Shown one piece after another: positions 9,001-17,167 of a stretch of DNA of 64,000 nt. The translations under genes were made by a program, and so were the position numbers. Numbering within the stretch: position 1 is the stretch's first letter; each line of letters begins with the position of its first letter. The notes under the pieces are model-generated. The model was not told where the DNA came from, ran no database searches, and saw only the letters and a program-made list of their open reading frames with translations. The DNA comes from Streptomyces sp. CG1 (lineage in GTDB: Bacteria > Actinomycetota > Actinomycetes > Streptomycetales > Streptomycetaceae): the NCBI RefSeq assembly GCF_041080625.1, contig NZ_CP163518.1:10972149-11036148 (forward strand), read 5' to 3'.

Positions 9001-9612
9001 GTGGGGCTGCTGGACCCGATCAACGCGCTCGGTGAGATCGCCGTGGACGTGCTGGCGTGCGGCCCGGCCGCCTCCCGGCGCTGCCCGCCCCGCAAGACGC
9101 TGCGCACGACGGGCCGTTCGCCCTTCACCGTGGTCGTGGACCGCGCAGACGACGTGCGCTACACCCGCACCGTGCTGGCCGCCCACCACCCGACGGCGGG
9201 ACGGGTCGTTATCCACCCCACCGTCGGCGGGGGCGACCGGCTGCTGTGGCACGACGTCCTGAACGCGGTGGCCGACGGCAAGCCCCTGAGAGCCCCGTCC
9301 TGCGCAGCCCGCGGCAACGCATCCGCGCAGGAGCGGTCGGCGCATGCCGCCCTGAAGGCCGCGGCCGTGCACCGGATGACCGTCCTGCGCGCGCACCGCA
9401 TCGGACTGGGCGTATGGGCGGATCTGATGGCCCTGCACCACGCCACCGGCACGGACGTGACCGTGGTGCACCATGCCGAACTGCCCGTGGACCTGGTGCA
9501 TCTGCTGCGCCACTGCCACCACCGCATCCTCACCACCTACACCGCCGTGCGGGCGCTGCATCCGCCGGCGGGGACATCGGGGGAGTCCTGGGCGGACAGA
9601 CGGCACCGGTGA
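9001..9612 (+). CDS. Transposon-associated hypothetical protein
   Basis: Protein of 203 residues with no recognised family. The GTG at 9001 is supported by GAGGAGG 9 bases upstream; an upstream in-frame start at 8962 lacks an SD. It is Ala/His/Arg-rich, with a basic Cys-containing patch (SRRCPPRKTLRTTGR) and a His-rich segment near the C-terminus (HLLRHCHHRILTTY). It lies 75 bases downstream of the transposition ATPase on the same strand, so it may be a third gene of that unit, possibly in the place of TniQ, but no TniQ motif is visible. Confidence 0.6.
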   Translation: MGLLDPINALGEIAVDVLACGPAASRRCPPRKTLRTTGRSPFTVVVDRADDVRYTRTVLAAHHPTAGRVVIHPTVGGGDRLLWHDVLNAVADGKPLRAPSCAARGNASAQERSAHAALKAAAVHRMTVLRAHRIGLGVWADLMALHHATGTDVTVVHHAELPVDLVHLLRHCHHRILTTYTAVRALHPPAGTSGESWADRRHR

Positions 9613-9721
9613 CCGGCAGCTCCGGAGCGCTGGCCTGTGCCCGGGTCGCGGCAGAGCCGTTGTGCCGTGCCCGTCACCGCTCCCCGGGGCTGCGCGTCAG
9701 CTCCTTCCATCACATCAATCA

Positions 9722-9761
9722 GACAACGAATCATTGTTTCATTGTCTGCATGCGGTAGGGT
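9722..9761 (+). promoter_or_regulatory. Promoter and operator of HTH-tap-tpg unit
   Basis: An AT-rich island in GC-rich DNA. TTGTTT (9734-9739) and TAGGGT (9756-9761) are spaced 16 bases. Transcription would begin about 7 bases later, at the ATG of 9768, giving a leaderless mRNA; no SD precedes that ATG. GACAA (9722-9726) and TTGTC (9742-9746) form an inverted pair around two CATTGT copies, a likely binding site for the HTH protein encoded next. Confidence 0.5.
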
Positions 9762-9767
9762 GGCCGC

Positions 9768-10151
9768 ATGCCACGAGACTCCAGCGAGCAGGCCCGTGAG
9801 CGACTGTCCGCACTGGCCCCCGCCGACGCCGACGACACCACGGCCGCGCGCTGTGTGGAGCAGGATGCATCCCTGATAGGGCGGCTGCTGGCCGCCGCTG
9901 GCGAGCAGGGCCACCACGGGCAGGCGCCGGGCGTGATACCTGCCGATGTCGGCGCCGCGCTGGGCCTGTTCGAGGGTTTGCGTGAGCAGTTGGACCGGCT
10001 GGAGACCCAGGTGGTCATCGAGGCTCGGCGCTGCGGCATGGACTGGCGGCAGATCGCCCAGCACCAGGGCCTGAACTCCTCCCAGGCCGCCTCCCAGCGC
10101 TACCAGCGACTGATGACCCGGCTCGAAGAGATCCGCCAGGGTGTCCGGTGA
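9768..10151 (+). CDS. Small HTH protein coupled to tap
   Basis: Cytoplasmic protein of 127 residues. The C-terminal half resembles a sigma-region-4 or MerR-like helix-turn-helix (CGMDWRQIAQHQGLNSSQAASQ), preceded by a helical segment (FEGLREQLDRLETQVV). No SD is present, and the promoter spacing suggests a leaderless message. The stop overlaps the extended tap frame by GTGA (10148-10151), and the preferred tap start lies 18 bases further on, so the two are probably co-transcribed. Likely role: regulation or assembly of the telomere-replication genes. This is inferred only from position. Confidence 0.7.
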   Translation: MPRDSSEQARERLSALAPADADDTTAARCVEQDASLIGRLLAAAGEQGHHGQAPGVIPADVGAALGLFEGLREQLDRLETQVVIEARRCGMDWRQIAQHQGLNSSQAASQRYQRLMTRLEEIRQGVR

Positions 10152-10168
10152 ACGAGGAAGAACCGCAG

Positions 10169-12367
10169 ATGAGTGACCAGCCACCGCAGTTGTTCACCGC
10201 GATCGACTCGCTGCTCGCCGCTGTCGACGACGGCACCGTGCTGCCCGTTCCGGCCGAGCGGGTACGACTGCGCGAGGCAGCCGGCCTCACCGAGGCGGCA
10301 GTCGCCCAGGCGCTCGGCGTGCGCGTGCCGAGCATCACCGCCTGGGAAGCCGGCCGCGCCGAACCCAGGGGCGAGCGCCTGGAGGCCTACCGCCGCCTCC
10401 TCGAAGGCCTCGCCCACCGTTACCCCGCCACCACCCCGCCGCCCGCCCCGAAAACACTCTCCGTCCCACCCGCGCCCGCAGAAGAAGCCCCCGCCGCACA
10501 AGCCGCTGCCACGGCGGAACCCGCCGCGCCCGCCCCGCAGCGTCCGTCTGCGCCCCCGGCGTCCTCCCGCCGTCCGGCCAGGCCGAAGGCGGCTGCGCCC
10601 GTAGTTGACTCCCGGTTCCCGAACGGCCCTCTCACGGTCCTGGATGGGGACGGTACGGCGTACTGCCTGGGCGGGGTGCTGCTGGAGTGCCCGGCGACCA
10701 CGATGGTGCAGTTGGTGGAGTGGGTGCTGAAGGAGTCCGGGATCGGGCAGGCGCGGCTGCACCGGCACGGCAAGGACTCCGACCCCCTGATCGTCCTGAC
10801 CGCCTCGGCCGCCGCCCGGTTCGGATTGCCGGAGCGGCTTCAGGACCGCCGCGGCCTGCGCCTGGCGCAGGATCACCCGGTCATCAAGCAGCTGGCGAAG
10901 TCGAAGTGGAAGTTGACGCAGCGCGGGTTCGGCCCGTGGCCGCGGATCTACCGCCCGGCGCAGGGCGGGCAGCGGCAGTGTGTGCAGCTGGCGATCCTGC
11001 CGTGGGACGCCCTGGACAGCCGCGCCTGGGGCGACGCTGCCGAGCTGCACCCCGCCGATCTGGCCCGTATCCTTGGTGTGTTCGCGACTCGGGTGCTCAC
11101 CCCGCGCGGCTCCACGGCGGTGACCGGCCTGGAGCTGATGACCGCACTGCGGCCGCCGACCCGGCCGGTCAAGGACGAGGCGACCAGCGCGTGGGTGTCC
11201 GGTCCGAACCCGGGCGCGCTGACGAAGCCGGTGGATCCGGCGCCGCCGGAGGCCCCGGCCGAGCATCCGGTTGCGCAGGGCTGGAAGGGCGGCTTCCTGG
11301 ATGAGGAGGCCTACCAGTGGGTGCGCGATGTGCAGCTGCTGACCGATGAGGAGTGCCTGCTGCCCTACGCAGTGGGCATCGACATCAACACCGCCTTCCT
11401 CGCCGCCGCCGCTCGCCTCACCGTCGGACTGTCCGGGCCGGTCCACGTCACGGCGCCGGCGTTCGACAAGACGATCCCCGGTACCTGGCTGGCCGACCTG
11501 TCCCACATCGAGCTGGACCCGCGCCTGCCCAACCCCTTCACGCCCACCGGCCTGCGCCCCCACGAGCCCGGCTGGTACACCACCGCGACCCTGGCGTACG
11601 CAGAGGAACTGGGCTGCGAGGTCCGGCCGCTCGAGGCGTACCTGCGTCAGGAAACGGGTGCGTACTTGGATCCGTGGCACGACCGGCTCAAGGACGCCTA
11701 CCTGACCACCACCGCGGACATGGGCATCCCCGTCGACAAGGACACTGCCCCGGCCGCGTACCTGGACGCGATGGCGCTGCACAAGACGTACGCGGCCGCC
11801 GCCGACACCCGCCTCGATGGCCTGCGTGCTGCGCTCGCTGAACTGTCCGCGGGCCGCGCCGATCTCAGCGACGAGGACTTGGCCGCCCTGGTGCGTCGGC
11901 ACCGGCAGGGCGCCATGGTGCTGTCGGCGATCAAGTCGACGGTCAAGGGCGGCATCGGCAAGCTCCGCGAACGTCCCCAGGGCCGCCACTACCGTGACGG
12001 GGAGCGCTGGCCCGCCCTGGAGCGCCCCACCTGGCGGCCCGACATCCGCGCGGCGGTCATCGCCAAGGCGCGGGTGAACATGCACCGCAAGATGGCCAAG
12101 CTCGCTGCCCTGACCGGCCAATACCCGCTCGCCGTGCTGTCGGACTGCGTCGTCTACGCCGGCCCAGGTCCCTCCCCGCTGGACTTCCTGCCGTTGGGCA
12201 GCGAGGGCACGCCGGTGTACGGCACCTTCCGCGTCGGCGCGAACCCGGGCTTCTGCAAGGTCGAGGGTGTCCAGGAGATGGCGTGGGCGGTCGACCTGAT
12301 GGAGCAGGGCTACAACCCCGCCCGGCACATCAAGGGCGGCGACGCCGTCGCGGACGAAGGGGAGTAG
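10169..12367 (+). CDS. tap: Telomere-associated protein Tap
   Basis: Tap of linear Streptomyces replicons recruits the terminal protein Tpg to the folded 3' overhang of the telomere so the ends can be patched by protein-primed synthesis. The predicted product is 732 residues, close to the roughly 740 known for the family. An XRE-type helix-turn-helix opens the protein (LREAAGLTEAAVAQALGV, then ITAWEAGRAEPR). A Pro/Ala linker follows (about residues 80-140), then the conserved body with GGVLLECPATTMVQLVEWVL, AKSKWKLTQRGFGPW and a YAVGIDINTAFLAAA segment. The ATG at 10169 is preferred over GTG 10148 because GAGGAAG lies 8 bases upstream. The 4-bp gap to tpg marks a two-gene unit. Identification is from remembered family features, supported by the neighbour. 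Confidence 0.85.
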   Translation: MSDQPPQLFTAIDSLLAAVDDGTVLPVPAERVRLREAAGLTEAAVAQALGVRVPSITAWEAGRAEPRGERLEAYRRLLEGLAHRYPATTPPPAPKTLSVPPAPAEEAPAAQAAATAEPAAPAPQRPSAPPASSRRPARPKAAAPVVDSRFPNGPLTVLDGDGTAYCLGGVLLECPATTMVQLVEWVLKESGIGQARLHRHGKDSDPLIVLTASAAARFGLPERLQDRRGLRLAQDHPVIKQLAKSKWKLTQRGFGPWPRIYRPAQGGQRQCVQLAILPWDALDSRAWGDAAELHPADLARILGVFATRVLTPRGSTAVTGLELMTALRPPTRPVKDEATSAWVSGPNPGALTKPVDPAPPEAPAEHPVAQGWKGGFLDEEAYQWVRDVQLLTDEECLLPYAVGIDINTAFLAAAARLTVGLSGPVHVTAPAFDKTIPGTWLADLSHIELDPRLPNPFTPTGLRPHEPGWYTTATLAYAEELGCEVRPLEAYLRQETGAYLDPWHDRLKDAYLTTTADMGIPVDKDTAPAAYLDAMALHKTYAAAADTRLDGLRAALAELSAGRADLSDEDLAALVRRHRQGAMVLSAIKSTVKGGIGKLRERPQGRHYRDGERWPALERPTWRPDIRAAVIAKARVNMHRKMAKLAALTGQYPLAVLSDCVVYAGPGPSPLDFLPLGSEGTPVYGTFRVGANPGFCKVEGVQEMAWAVDLMEQGYNPARHIKGGDAVADEGE

Positions 12368-12370
12368 GCC

Positions 12371-12961
12371 GTGGTGCGACGGATCCGTCCGGGCAACGCC
12401 GACGCCGACGACGCCCTGGTCCGGGAAGCGATCGAGCGGGCTGACCAGGAGGTCTTCACCCACGAACCGCCCAAGACGCTCAAAGGGCGTATCAACTTCC
12501 TGCTGAAGCAGCTGAAGACGACCAGAGCGGTCGCCCAGGAACTCGGCATCACCCAGCGCTCCGTGGAGCGCTACCGCACCGGCGCGCGCAAACAGCCCCC
12601 CAAGGCGATCGCCGACCGGATCGACGCGGCCGTACGCGCCCGCTGGCAACCCCGCGTCCGCGACCGACGCCGCAAGCAGGCCGCAACCCGAACCGGAATC
12701 ACCGTGGAGGCCCGCGCCCGGTTCGGCTACACCGCACCGATCGGCACGACCGACGACGGCCGCACACGGCGTATCACCGTCCACCTGCCGGCCGACTACG
12801 CCCGTCGCCTCTTCGACGCCCAACGCGGCATCGGCGACCAGACACCCAACGAAGTCATCGCCGAAGGAATCCAAGAAACGTATTTCAAAGACCACGGGCG
12901 TCGCGCCAACCATGTCGAAGTCGAATTCACAGATATCGACTACATCGATATTTCACTTTGA
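12371..12961 (+). CDS. tpg: Telomere terminal protein Tpg
   Basis: Tpg is covalently attached to the 5' ends of linear Streptomyces DNA and primes end synthesis. The product is 196 residues; known Tpg proteins have about 185. Visible features are an N-terminal helix-turn-helix (TRAVAQELGITQRSVERYR), a basic middle rich in Arg, the characteristic RARFGYTAPIGTTDD segment, and a C-terminus ending YFKDHGRR then VEVEFTDIDYIDISL. The hydroxyl residue used for DNA linkage lies in the central region in studied homologues; I did not assign it here. The GTG at 12371 follows GGGGAG closely. The adjacent tap gene makes this a complete end-maintenance pair. The 790 bases downstream hold no recognised gene. 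Confidence 0.88.
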   Translation: MVRRIRPGNADADDALVREAIERADQEVFTHEPPKTLKGRINFLLKQLKTTRAVAQELGITQRSVERYRTGARKQPPKAIADRIDAAVRARWQPRVRDRRRKQAATRTGITVEARARFGYTAPIGTTDDGRTRRITVHLPADYARRLFDAQRGIGDQTPNEVIAEGIQETYFKDHGRRANHVEVEFTDIDYIDISL

Positions 12962-13752
12962 AAAGTCCAGATGTAAGGACGAGTGTTACGCCGCCTGAGC
13001 CGAAGCGCGATACTTGTCACAAAGGCAGGCTTGTTGTCACCGGCCTGGTAGCCGGCTGCTGTGCGAGCCGGCGGGTGACCGTGCGAGCGGGGCATCTCGG
13101 TGGCCAAGGAACGTCGCCGCTGCAAGAGTGCCCCCGTGCGGGATCACCGCGGGCCTGAAGAGGCCGACCGTGGTGCGGGTATGGCCGGTGCCCCATCGGA
13201 GGAACCGGAGTTGTGGGTAGCGGGGGTGAGGGGTGCTGGAGCAGTGTGACTGAGCGTTGCGGTTGGCGGATGAGCGCTTGAGTTGGCGGGGCTGTGCGTC
13301 GGAGGTGGCGACTGGGGTCCCTCGCGCTCCTGAGCGGGGAAACCATTCCAGCGGCTGCCGGACGTCTCCCAGTGGGCCTGCTCCTGGGCGTGAGCGGGGT
13401 CTCGACACAACGACGAGCTTCGCCCGACGTAGTGGTGCCGTGTCGGCAATGGTTCTGTTCACCGCCCAACAGCCGCCTCGCGCTCGGCGTTGGGGCCGAT
13501 CTTCGCGCGCGTGGTGGTTGCCCCAGGCGCACCTGCGGGGCGCATCGACCATGCCCTGCCGCCACGGGCTGACCTGGCGAAAGGACGGATCTAGGACGGC
13601 CGCAGGACGCCGATCGGTAGCTTCACCCACACCGCGAGCGCCTGCGCGCCAGACGGTGCCGCACAGCGCCCCGCTGCCAGGACTACGGCTCCGGGGCCGG
13701 CCCCAAGGGGGGACATGTCAGACATAACCGGAGGACAAGGGGTGCGACAGGG
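12962..13752. other. Long non-coding stretch after tpg
   Basis: No reading frame with consistent coding bias was found on either strand. It contains one copy of a 19-base motif (AAGGACGGATCTAGGACGG, 13581-13599) that recurs inverted at 17046-17064. No telomere-like palindrome array was seen. Confidence 0.55.
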
Positions 13753-14310
13753 ATGAAGCGGACCAGAAAACTCGCCACGGTCCTGGCCGTAGGCGTAACA
13801 GCCCTTGCCCTCAGCACGCAAACGGCTAGCGCAACCCTCAACATCCCGAGCACAACCGTGCAGAACAACGCCAGCGGCAACTGCGTCATTGCACGCAGCA
13901 CTTCGTCGGCCGGCATAGGCGACTCCTGCGGCTGGGCCGGCACGTACTTCCGCATCATCAGCGCCGCCCCCGACGCCGGAGGCCACGCCTACGTGCAGAT
14001 CCAGACCACCCAAGACGACCAGACCGGCCCCGGCTACTGCCTGTACGCCGTTGGACAGGGCACCGGCCCCTCTGGCGCCTCTGCCGGTTCCTCCGACGTG
14101 GAATTGATCCCCTGCTCCTACAACGACCCCCGTGCCATATGGGCTGTGGCCAGGGCCGGAGCCACCACCAACGGCTACACCCCCGAGACGTTCTTCGCCT
14201 TCGACGGGCGCGTCTGCCTGGACGGCGGTTTCGGGACTCTATACGCCTATCGCGAGGAGGGCTGCAACCCCGGCAACGCCTGGCAGGCGTGGAGCGTGTA
14301 CACCGGCTGA
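13753..14310 (+). CDS. Secreted Cys-rich protein
   Basis: Predicted exported protein of 185 residues. A short basic start (MKRTRK) and hydrophobic core end at a likely cleavage after TASA. The mature domain has six Cys residues and Trp-containing motifs (AIWAV, AWQAWSVY) spaced in a way that suggests a single ricin-like or jacalin-like beta domain; this is a guess from pattern only. The ATG at 13753 is used; GGAGG at about 13730 is rather distant. It is the only plus-strand member of a group of four small secreted-protein genes. Confidence 0.7.
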   Translation: MKRTRKLATVLAVGVTALALSTQTASATLNIPSTTVQNNASGNCVIARSTSSAGIGDSCGWAGTYFRIISAAPDAGGHAYVQIQTTQDDQTGPGYCLYAVGQGTGPSGASAGSSDVELIPCSYNDPRAIWAVARAGATTNGYTPETFFAFDGRVCLDGGFGTLYAYREEGCNPGNAWQAWSVYTG

Positions 14311-14503
14311 ACCACGACGAAGCCCGATGCCGCGAGGCATCTCGGAGTCCCGCCCGGTACGTACGCCGGAACAGGCTCCGCGATCCGGAGCCGGCTCAAG
14401 GCAGTCGGCAGTGCTGCGCCTACCAGCGCGCGCTGCGACAGATCGCGGCAGGTGAGGGCGCCTGCTCCTTAGCGTTTTTGGTCGACCGGCTCGGCATCGA
14501 GGT

Positions 14504-14542
14504 GAGCACTTCAGTTGGCGAACGCCGCCAACTGAAGTGCTC
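14504..14542. terminator. Perfect 17-bp hairpin
   Basis: Arms GAGCACTTCAGTTGGCG (14504-14520) and its exact complement (14526-14542) flank a 5-base loop. It lies at the 3' end of the decayed hydrolase on the minus strand and about 190 bases after the secreted gene on the plus strand, so it could terminate transcription from either side. It could also be a remnant of an inserted element. Confidence 0.5.
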
Positions 14543-14990
14543 AGCCACAAGCAGGTGGTTGTCGAGGTGGCGTAGATGAAGGTCGAAGAAGGTACGTAGT
14601 CGCGTTGTGTGTGGATGGCGCGGTGCGGGTCGAGGGTGCCGATTGCTTGCGCCACCTGGCTGGGCGTCAACCCGAGGGCGGGCACGGCTTGGGGTAGCAG
14701 TGTCCAGGTCGGTGAACGAGGCGTGGGTGGAGCCGATGAGGGCCAGTTCGCGTTTCCAGCCGTACTGGCTGGTCCAGAACTGATCCCAGCTGGGATCCTC
14801 CGGGCCTGGGCCGGGGTCGCTGCCGAAGAGAAGGAATGGCCTGTCGGTGCCAGCAGTGACGGGCGGCAGGAGGCTGCCGTCCAGGTTGGCGCCGGTCGGC
14901 GCGGATGGCTGCGGCGGCTGTAGCGCCACCGAGGGAGTGGCCCAGCATGCCGGCGCGGGACAGGTCGAACGCGCCGACGAGGGTGGGTGG
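14543..14990 (-). pseudogene. Decayed alpha/beta-hydrolase
   Basis: Fragments of one lipase-like hydrolase are spread over different minus-strand frames. The nucleophile elbow LGHSLGGATAAAAI lies near 14945. After a shift the frame continues with LDGSLLPP, then PFLLFGSDPG and GSTHASFTDLD, which supply the Asp region and catalytic His. Another shift gives LGLTPSQVAQAIGTLDPHRA, and the tail FFDLHLRHLDNHLL is back in the previous frame. The N-terminal half is missing. With at least three frameshifts and a truncated start this cannot make an active enzyme. The intact form would resemble secreted PAF-acetylhydrolase/chlorophyllase-type proteins. Confidence 0.75.
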
Positions 14991-15110
14991 CAGAGGCCGC
15001 GATCACGGATGCCGTGCCCGTTTCCATACCCACCCCGACGATCCGAACATATCGTCACTTATCCGCCTCACCAGGACTTCGCCAAGGCCATGGGCTGGTT
15101 CGCCGGGTGA

Positions 15111-15563
15111 TTACCAGCACCAGCCCTCTTGGGCGCCGCCGTAGTCGCCGCCGTTGTAGTACCAGTGCAGACTCCCGAGCGCCATGCGCTCCTGGTTGTT
15201 CGGGCAGTTGTCGTCGGAGAACACCGCTGCTTGATACTCGTCCGGGGTCTAGGCGTGCACGTCGATGACGTAGCCGTACCGGTCCTTGGCGGAGGCGTCC
15301 AAGTCGTCGTGTTCTCCAAGCCAGTTCCCGTGGCTGTCGAGCAGGAGCACGGTCACCTTGGAGTTGCTGCCCTGGTACGCGTAATTGCCGTTCACGGTCA
15401 GGTTCCCGGGGCTGCCGATGTTGCTCCAGGTGCCGCAGGTCGAGGCGTGAGCGGCCGTGGCGGTGCCGACGGGGCCGGTGGCTGCGGCGGCGAGCATGAA
15501 CGTGGAGGCTGTGAGCGTTCCGATTCGGCGCCTACCACCTGACCGGCCGAGCCATAGCATCAC
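15111..15563 (-). pseudogene. Secreted protein gene with in-frame TAG
   Basis: A reading frame starts with GTG ATG at 15563/15560, encodes a signal peptide (core TASTFMLAAAATG, likely cleavage after AHA) and a small domain (CGTWSNIGSPGNLTVNG), then meets TAG at 15249-15251. The same frame continues without another stop for 45 codons (TPDEYQAAVFSDDNC, ending EGWCW) to TAA at 15111-15113, and the second half looks as protein-like as the first. The natural product would therefore be about 150 residues with Cys residues in both halves. This copy is either freshly inactivated by one substitution, read through, or truncated to 104 residues. No family was recognised. Confidence 0.65.
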
Positions 15564-15778
15564 TCAGGTTGAACTCGCGATGTTGGTAGTCAGGTTGGGG
15601 ATATGATCAGGCCGGTCTCGGCGAGGCAACCACCGATGAGGTGGGGACGGTACTGGATCTTCCGCAGGTTTCGCCTGACTGTCCGCACGAGGTGGTTCGG
15701 GTCGGCGAGCGCGACGTTTGAGAGGAAGCCTCGCCACAGGGCCCGTCCACCGGGAACGGTGAACGGGCCGCTGTGTGT

Positions 15779-16192
15779 CTAGCAGTGGGGCAGACCACCA
15801 GGCGACATCCAGAACCTCTGGTCACCATCCACGTACGGCCCGTAGGTCCAGGCAGGGCCCCCGGAAGGAGTCGATAGCTCGATGTAGCTGCCGTTCGCGA
15901 CGACCGCCGAGGTGCGGTACCAGACGTCGCCGGTGGTGCCGACGGTCCCGCCGGACACCCAGCAGTCCACGAGAGCTTGATCGCCCGGCGCAAGGGTGAG
16001 GTCGTCGACCTTGCTGCAGTCCGCGTAGGGGCAGCTGTAGACACCCGCATGGTACTGGGTGATCAGCGTGGCCCACTGCGGGTTGGAGCCGTGGTTGTTC
16101 GGATTCGGGTCCGCAGACGCCTGCGAGGTCGCGCCGAGGATCGATGCCCCAGCCAAAGCAAGCGCGGCGAGAGCCTTGATCACACGAGTCAT
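15779..16192 (-). CDS. Secreted Cys-containing protein
   Basis: Predicted exported protein of 137 residues. The ATG at 16192 is chosen because GGGGGAAA lies about 7 bases upstream and a clean signal peptide follows (VIKALAALALAGASILG, cleavage after ASA). The mature domain has five Cys residues (YSCPYADCSKV, VDCWVSGG and the terminal HC) and looks like a small SH3-like secreted domain (GDVWYRTSAVV), as in many Streptomyces secreted proteins. It is read in the same direction as its neighbours at 15111-15563 and 16401-16841 and spaced from each by about 200 bases, so each is probably transcribed alone. Confidence 0.75.
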   Translation of the reverse strand: MTRVIKALAALALAGASILGATSQASADPNPNNHGSNPQWATLITQYHAGVYSCPYADCSKVDDLTLAPGDQALVDCWVSGGTVGTTGDVWYRTSAVVANGSYIELSTPSGGPAWTYGPYVDGDQRFWMSPGGLPHC

Positions 16193-16400
16193 TGAGTGTT
16201 TCCCCCAGTCCTCATAGTTGTCAGTGTCCGGCGATGGGTGATGCGTCCCACTCGGATGCCGTGCGGGGCCGTGGCCCGGCCACCAGGCGGCCCAGCCGAC
16301 TGTCACCCCGCTACCGCGTGGGCACTCCAGTCAGTCCGCGTCGGCCGGTGCTGGTACCGCCCGAGCAGGCTGAATTCCCCGCAGCTGCCAAAGTGGCAGT

Positions 16401-16841
16401 TCAGCCCATGTAAACGCTATGCGAGTAAACGTTGCCATAGAAGGTGTTGTCGACCCATATATCACCCTGCCCTTGGGCGTAATCGGAACCGTTCAGGCCC
16501 AGGGTCATGATCGGACCGGAGAAGGTCTGGCTCCACCCCGAGCCTGCCCGGTCACCAGTGAAAGAGTAGGCGGGATAGAGCGAACCGTTGACGTTCGGCC
16601 AGCCATCGACATGGATCGAATGGTTCCCGTTATTGGTGACGCGGATGAGCGGCTGCAGGTCGTATCCGTTCACGTAGATGCACGCTTGCACGTACACGTC
16701 CCCGTCCACTCGCAGCGTGCTGAGGTTCGTGGACGGGTTGGCGAAGCAGTCGGTGGTTGTCACGGCCTGGGCCTGGCCGGCACCGAGACCGAGAACTGCG
16801 ATAGCCGAGGCAGCGCATAGCGCGAGCGTCTTCTTGAGCAC
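16401..16841 (-). CDS. Secreted small protein
   Basis: Predicted exported protein of 146 residues. The GTG at 16841 has GGGGGAAA upstream and opens a signal peptide (LKKTLALCAASAIAVLGLG, likely cleavage after AQA). The mature part has two Cys residues and a repetitive beta pattern (VDGDVYVQACIYVNG, VDNTFYGNVYSHS) rich in Asn, Gly and Tyr. No family was recognised. Its leader resembles that of the gene at 16192 (same GGGGGAAA context). Confidence 0.75.
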   Translation of the reverse strand: MLKKTLALCAASAIAVLGLGAGQAQAVTTTDCFANPSTNLSTLRVDGDVYVQACIYVNGYDLQPLIRVTNNGNHSIHVDGWPNVNGSLYPAYSFTGDRAGSGWSQTFSGPIMTLGLNGSDYAQGQGDIWVDNTFYGNVYSHSVYMG

Positions 16842-17167
16842 AATTTCCCCCGTTTCCTTGGAGTAGAAGTCGAGCGGTCAATACGACTGGCTCACTTCCC
16901 CCCTGACGATGTGTGCTTGGTGAGTTGTCTCCCATGCAAGCAGCGCCGCCGAGAGGCGTGCGAGCCCCCGTGACGCGCTTTAGTGCATGACGGCTCATTG
17001 CGGGGCCGTTGCGCAAGATCGAGGCTAAGAGCTGCCGTCCTAGATCCGTCCTAGATCCGTCCTTGCGCACTCCGTTCACATGAGCGCATGTGACAAGTCG
17101 AATGCCTTGTTGGTGACAACCAGACTGCTTCGACCGGTCCGAATCGCCACCTCATCCCTCTCCGCTG

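Larger units (their letters stand above)
13581..17064. repeat. Inverted 19-bp repeat flanking secreted-gene cluster
   Basis: AAGGACGGATCTAGGACGG at 13581-13599 has an exact reverse complement at 17046-17064, where a partial second unit (17035-17045) follows in tandem. The span contains the four secreted-protein genes and the decayed hydrolase. The significance is unknown; it may mark rearrangement end points. Confidence 0.5.

Noticed and set aside
10100..12913. A very long open frame antisense to tap and tpg
   Set aside because: High G+C at third positions leaves mirror frames open; codon use and protein composition are those of a shadow, and tap-tpg are clear on the other strand.
12962..13752. 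Telomere sequence next to tpg
   Set aside because: No series of tightly packed palindromes or known telomere start sequence is present; the window is internal.
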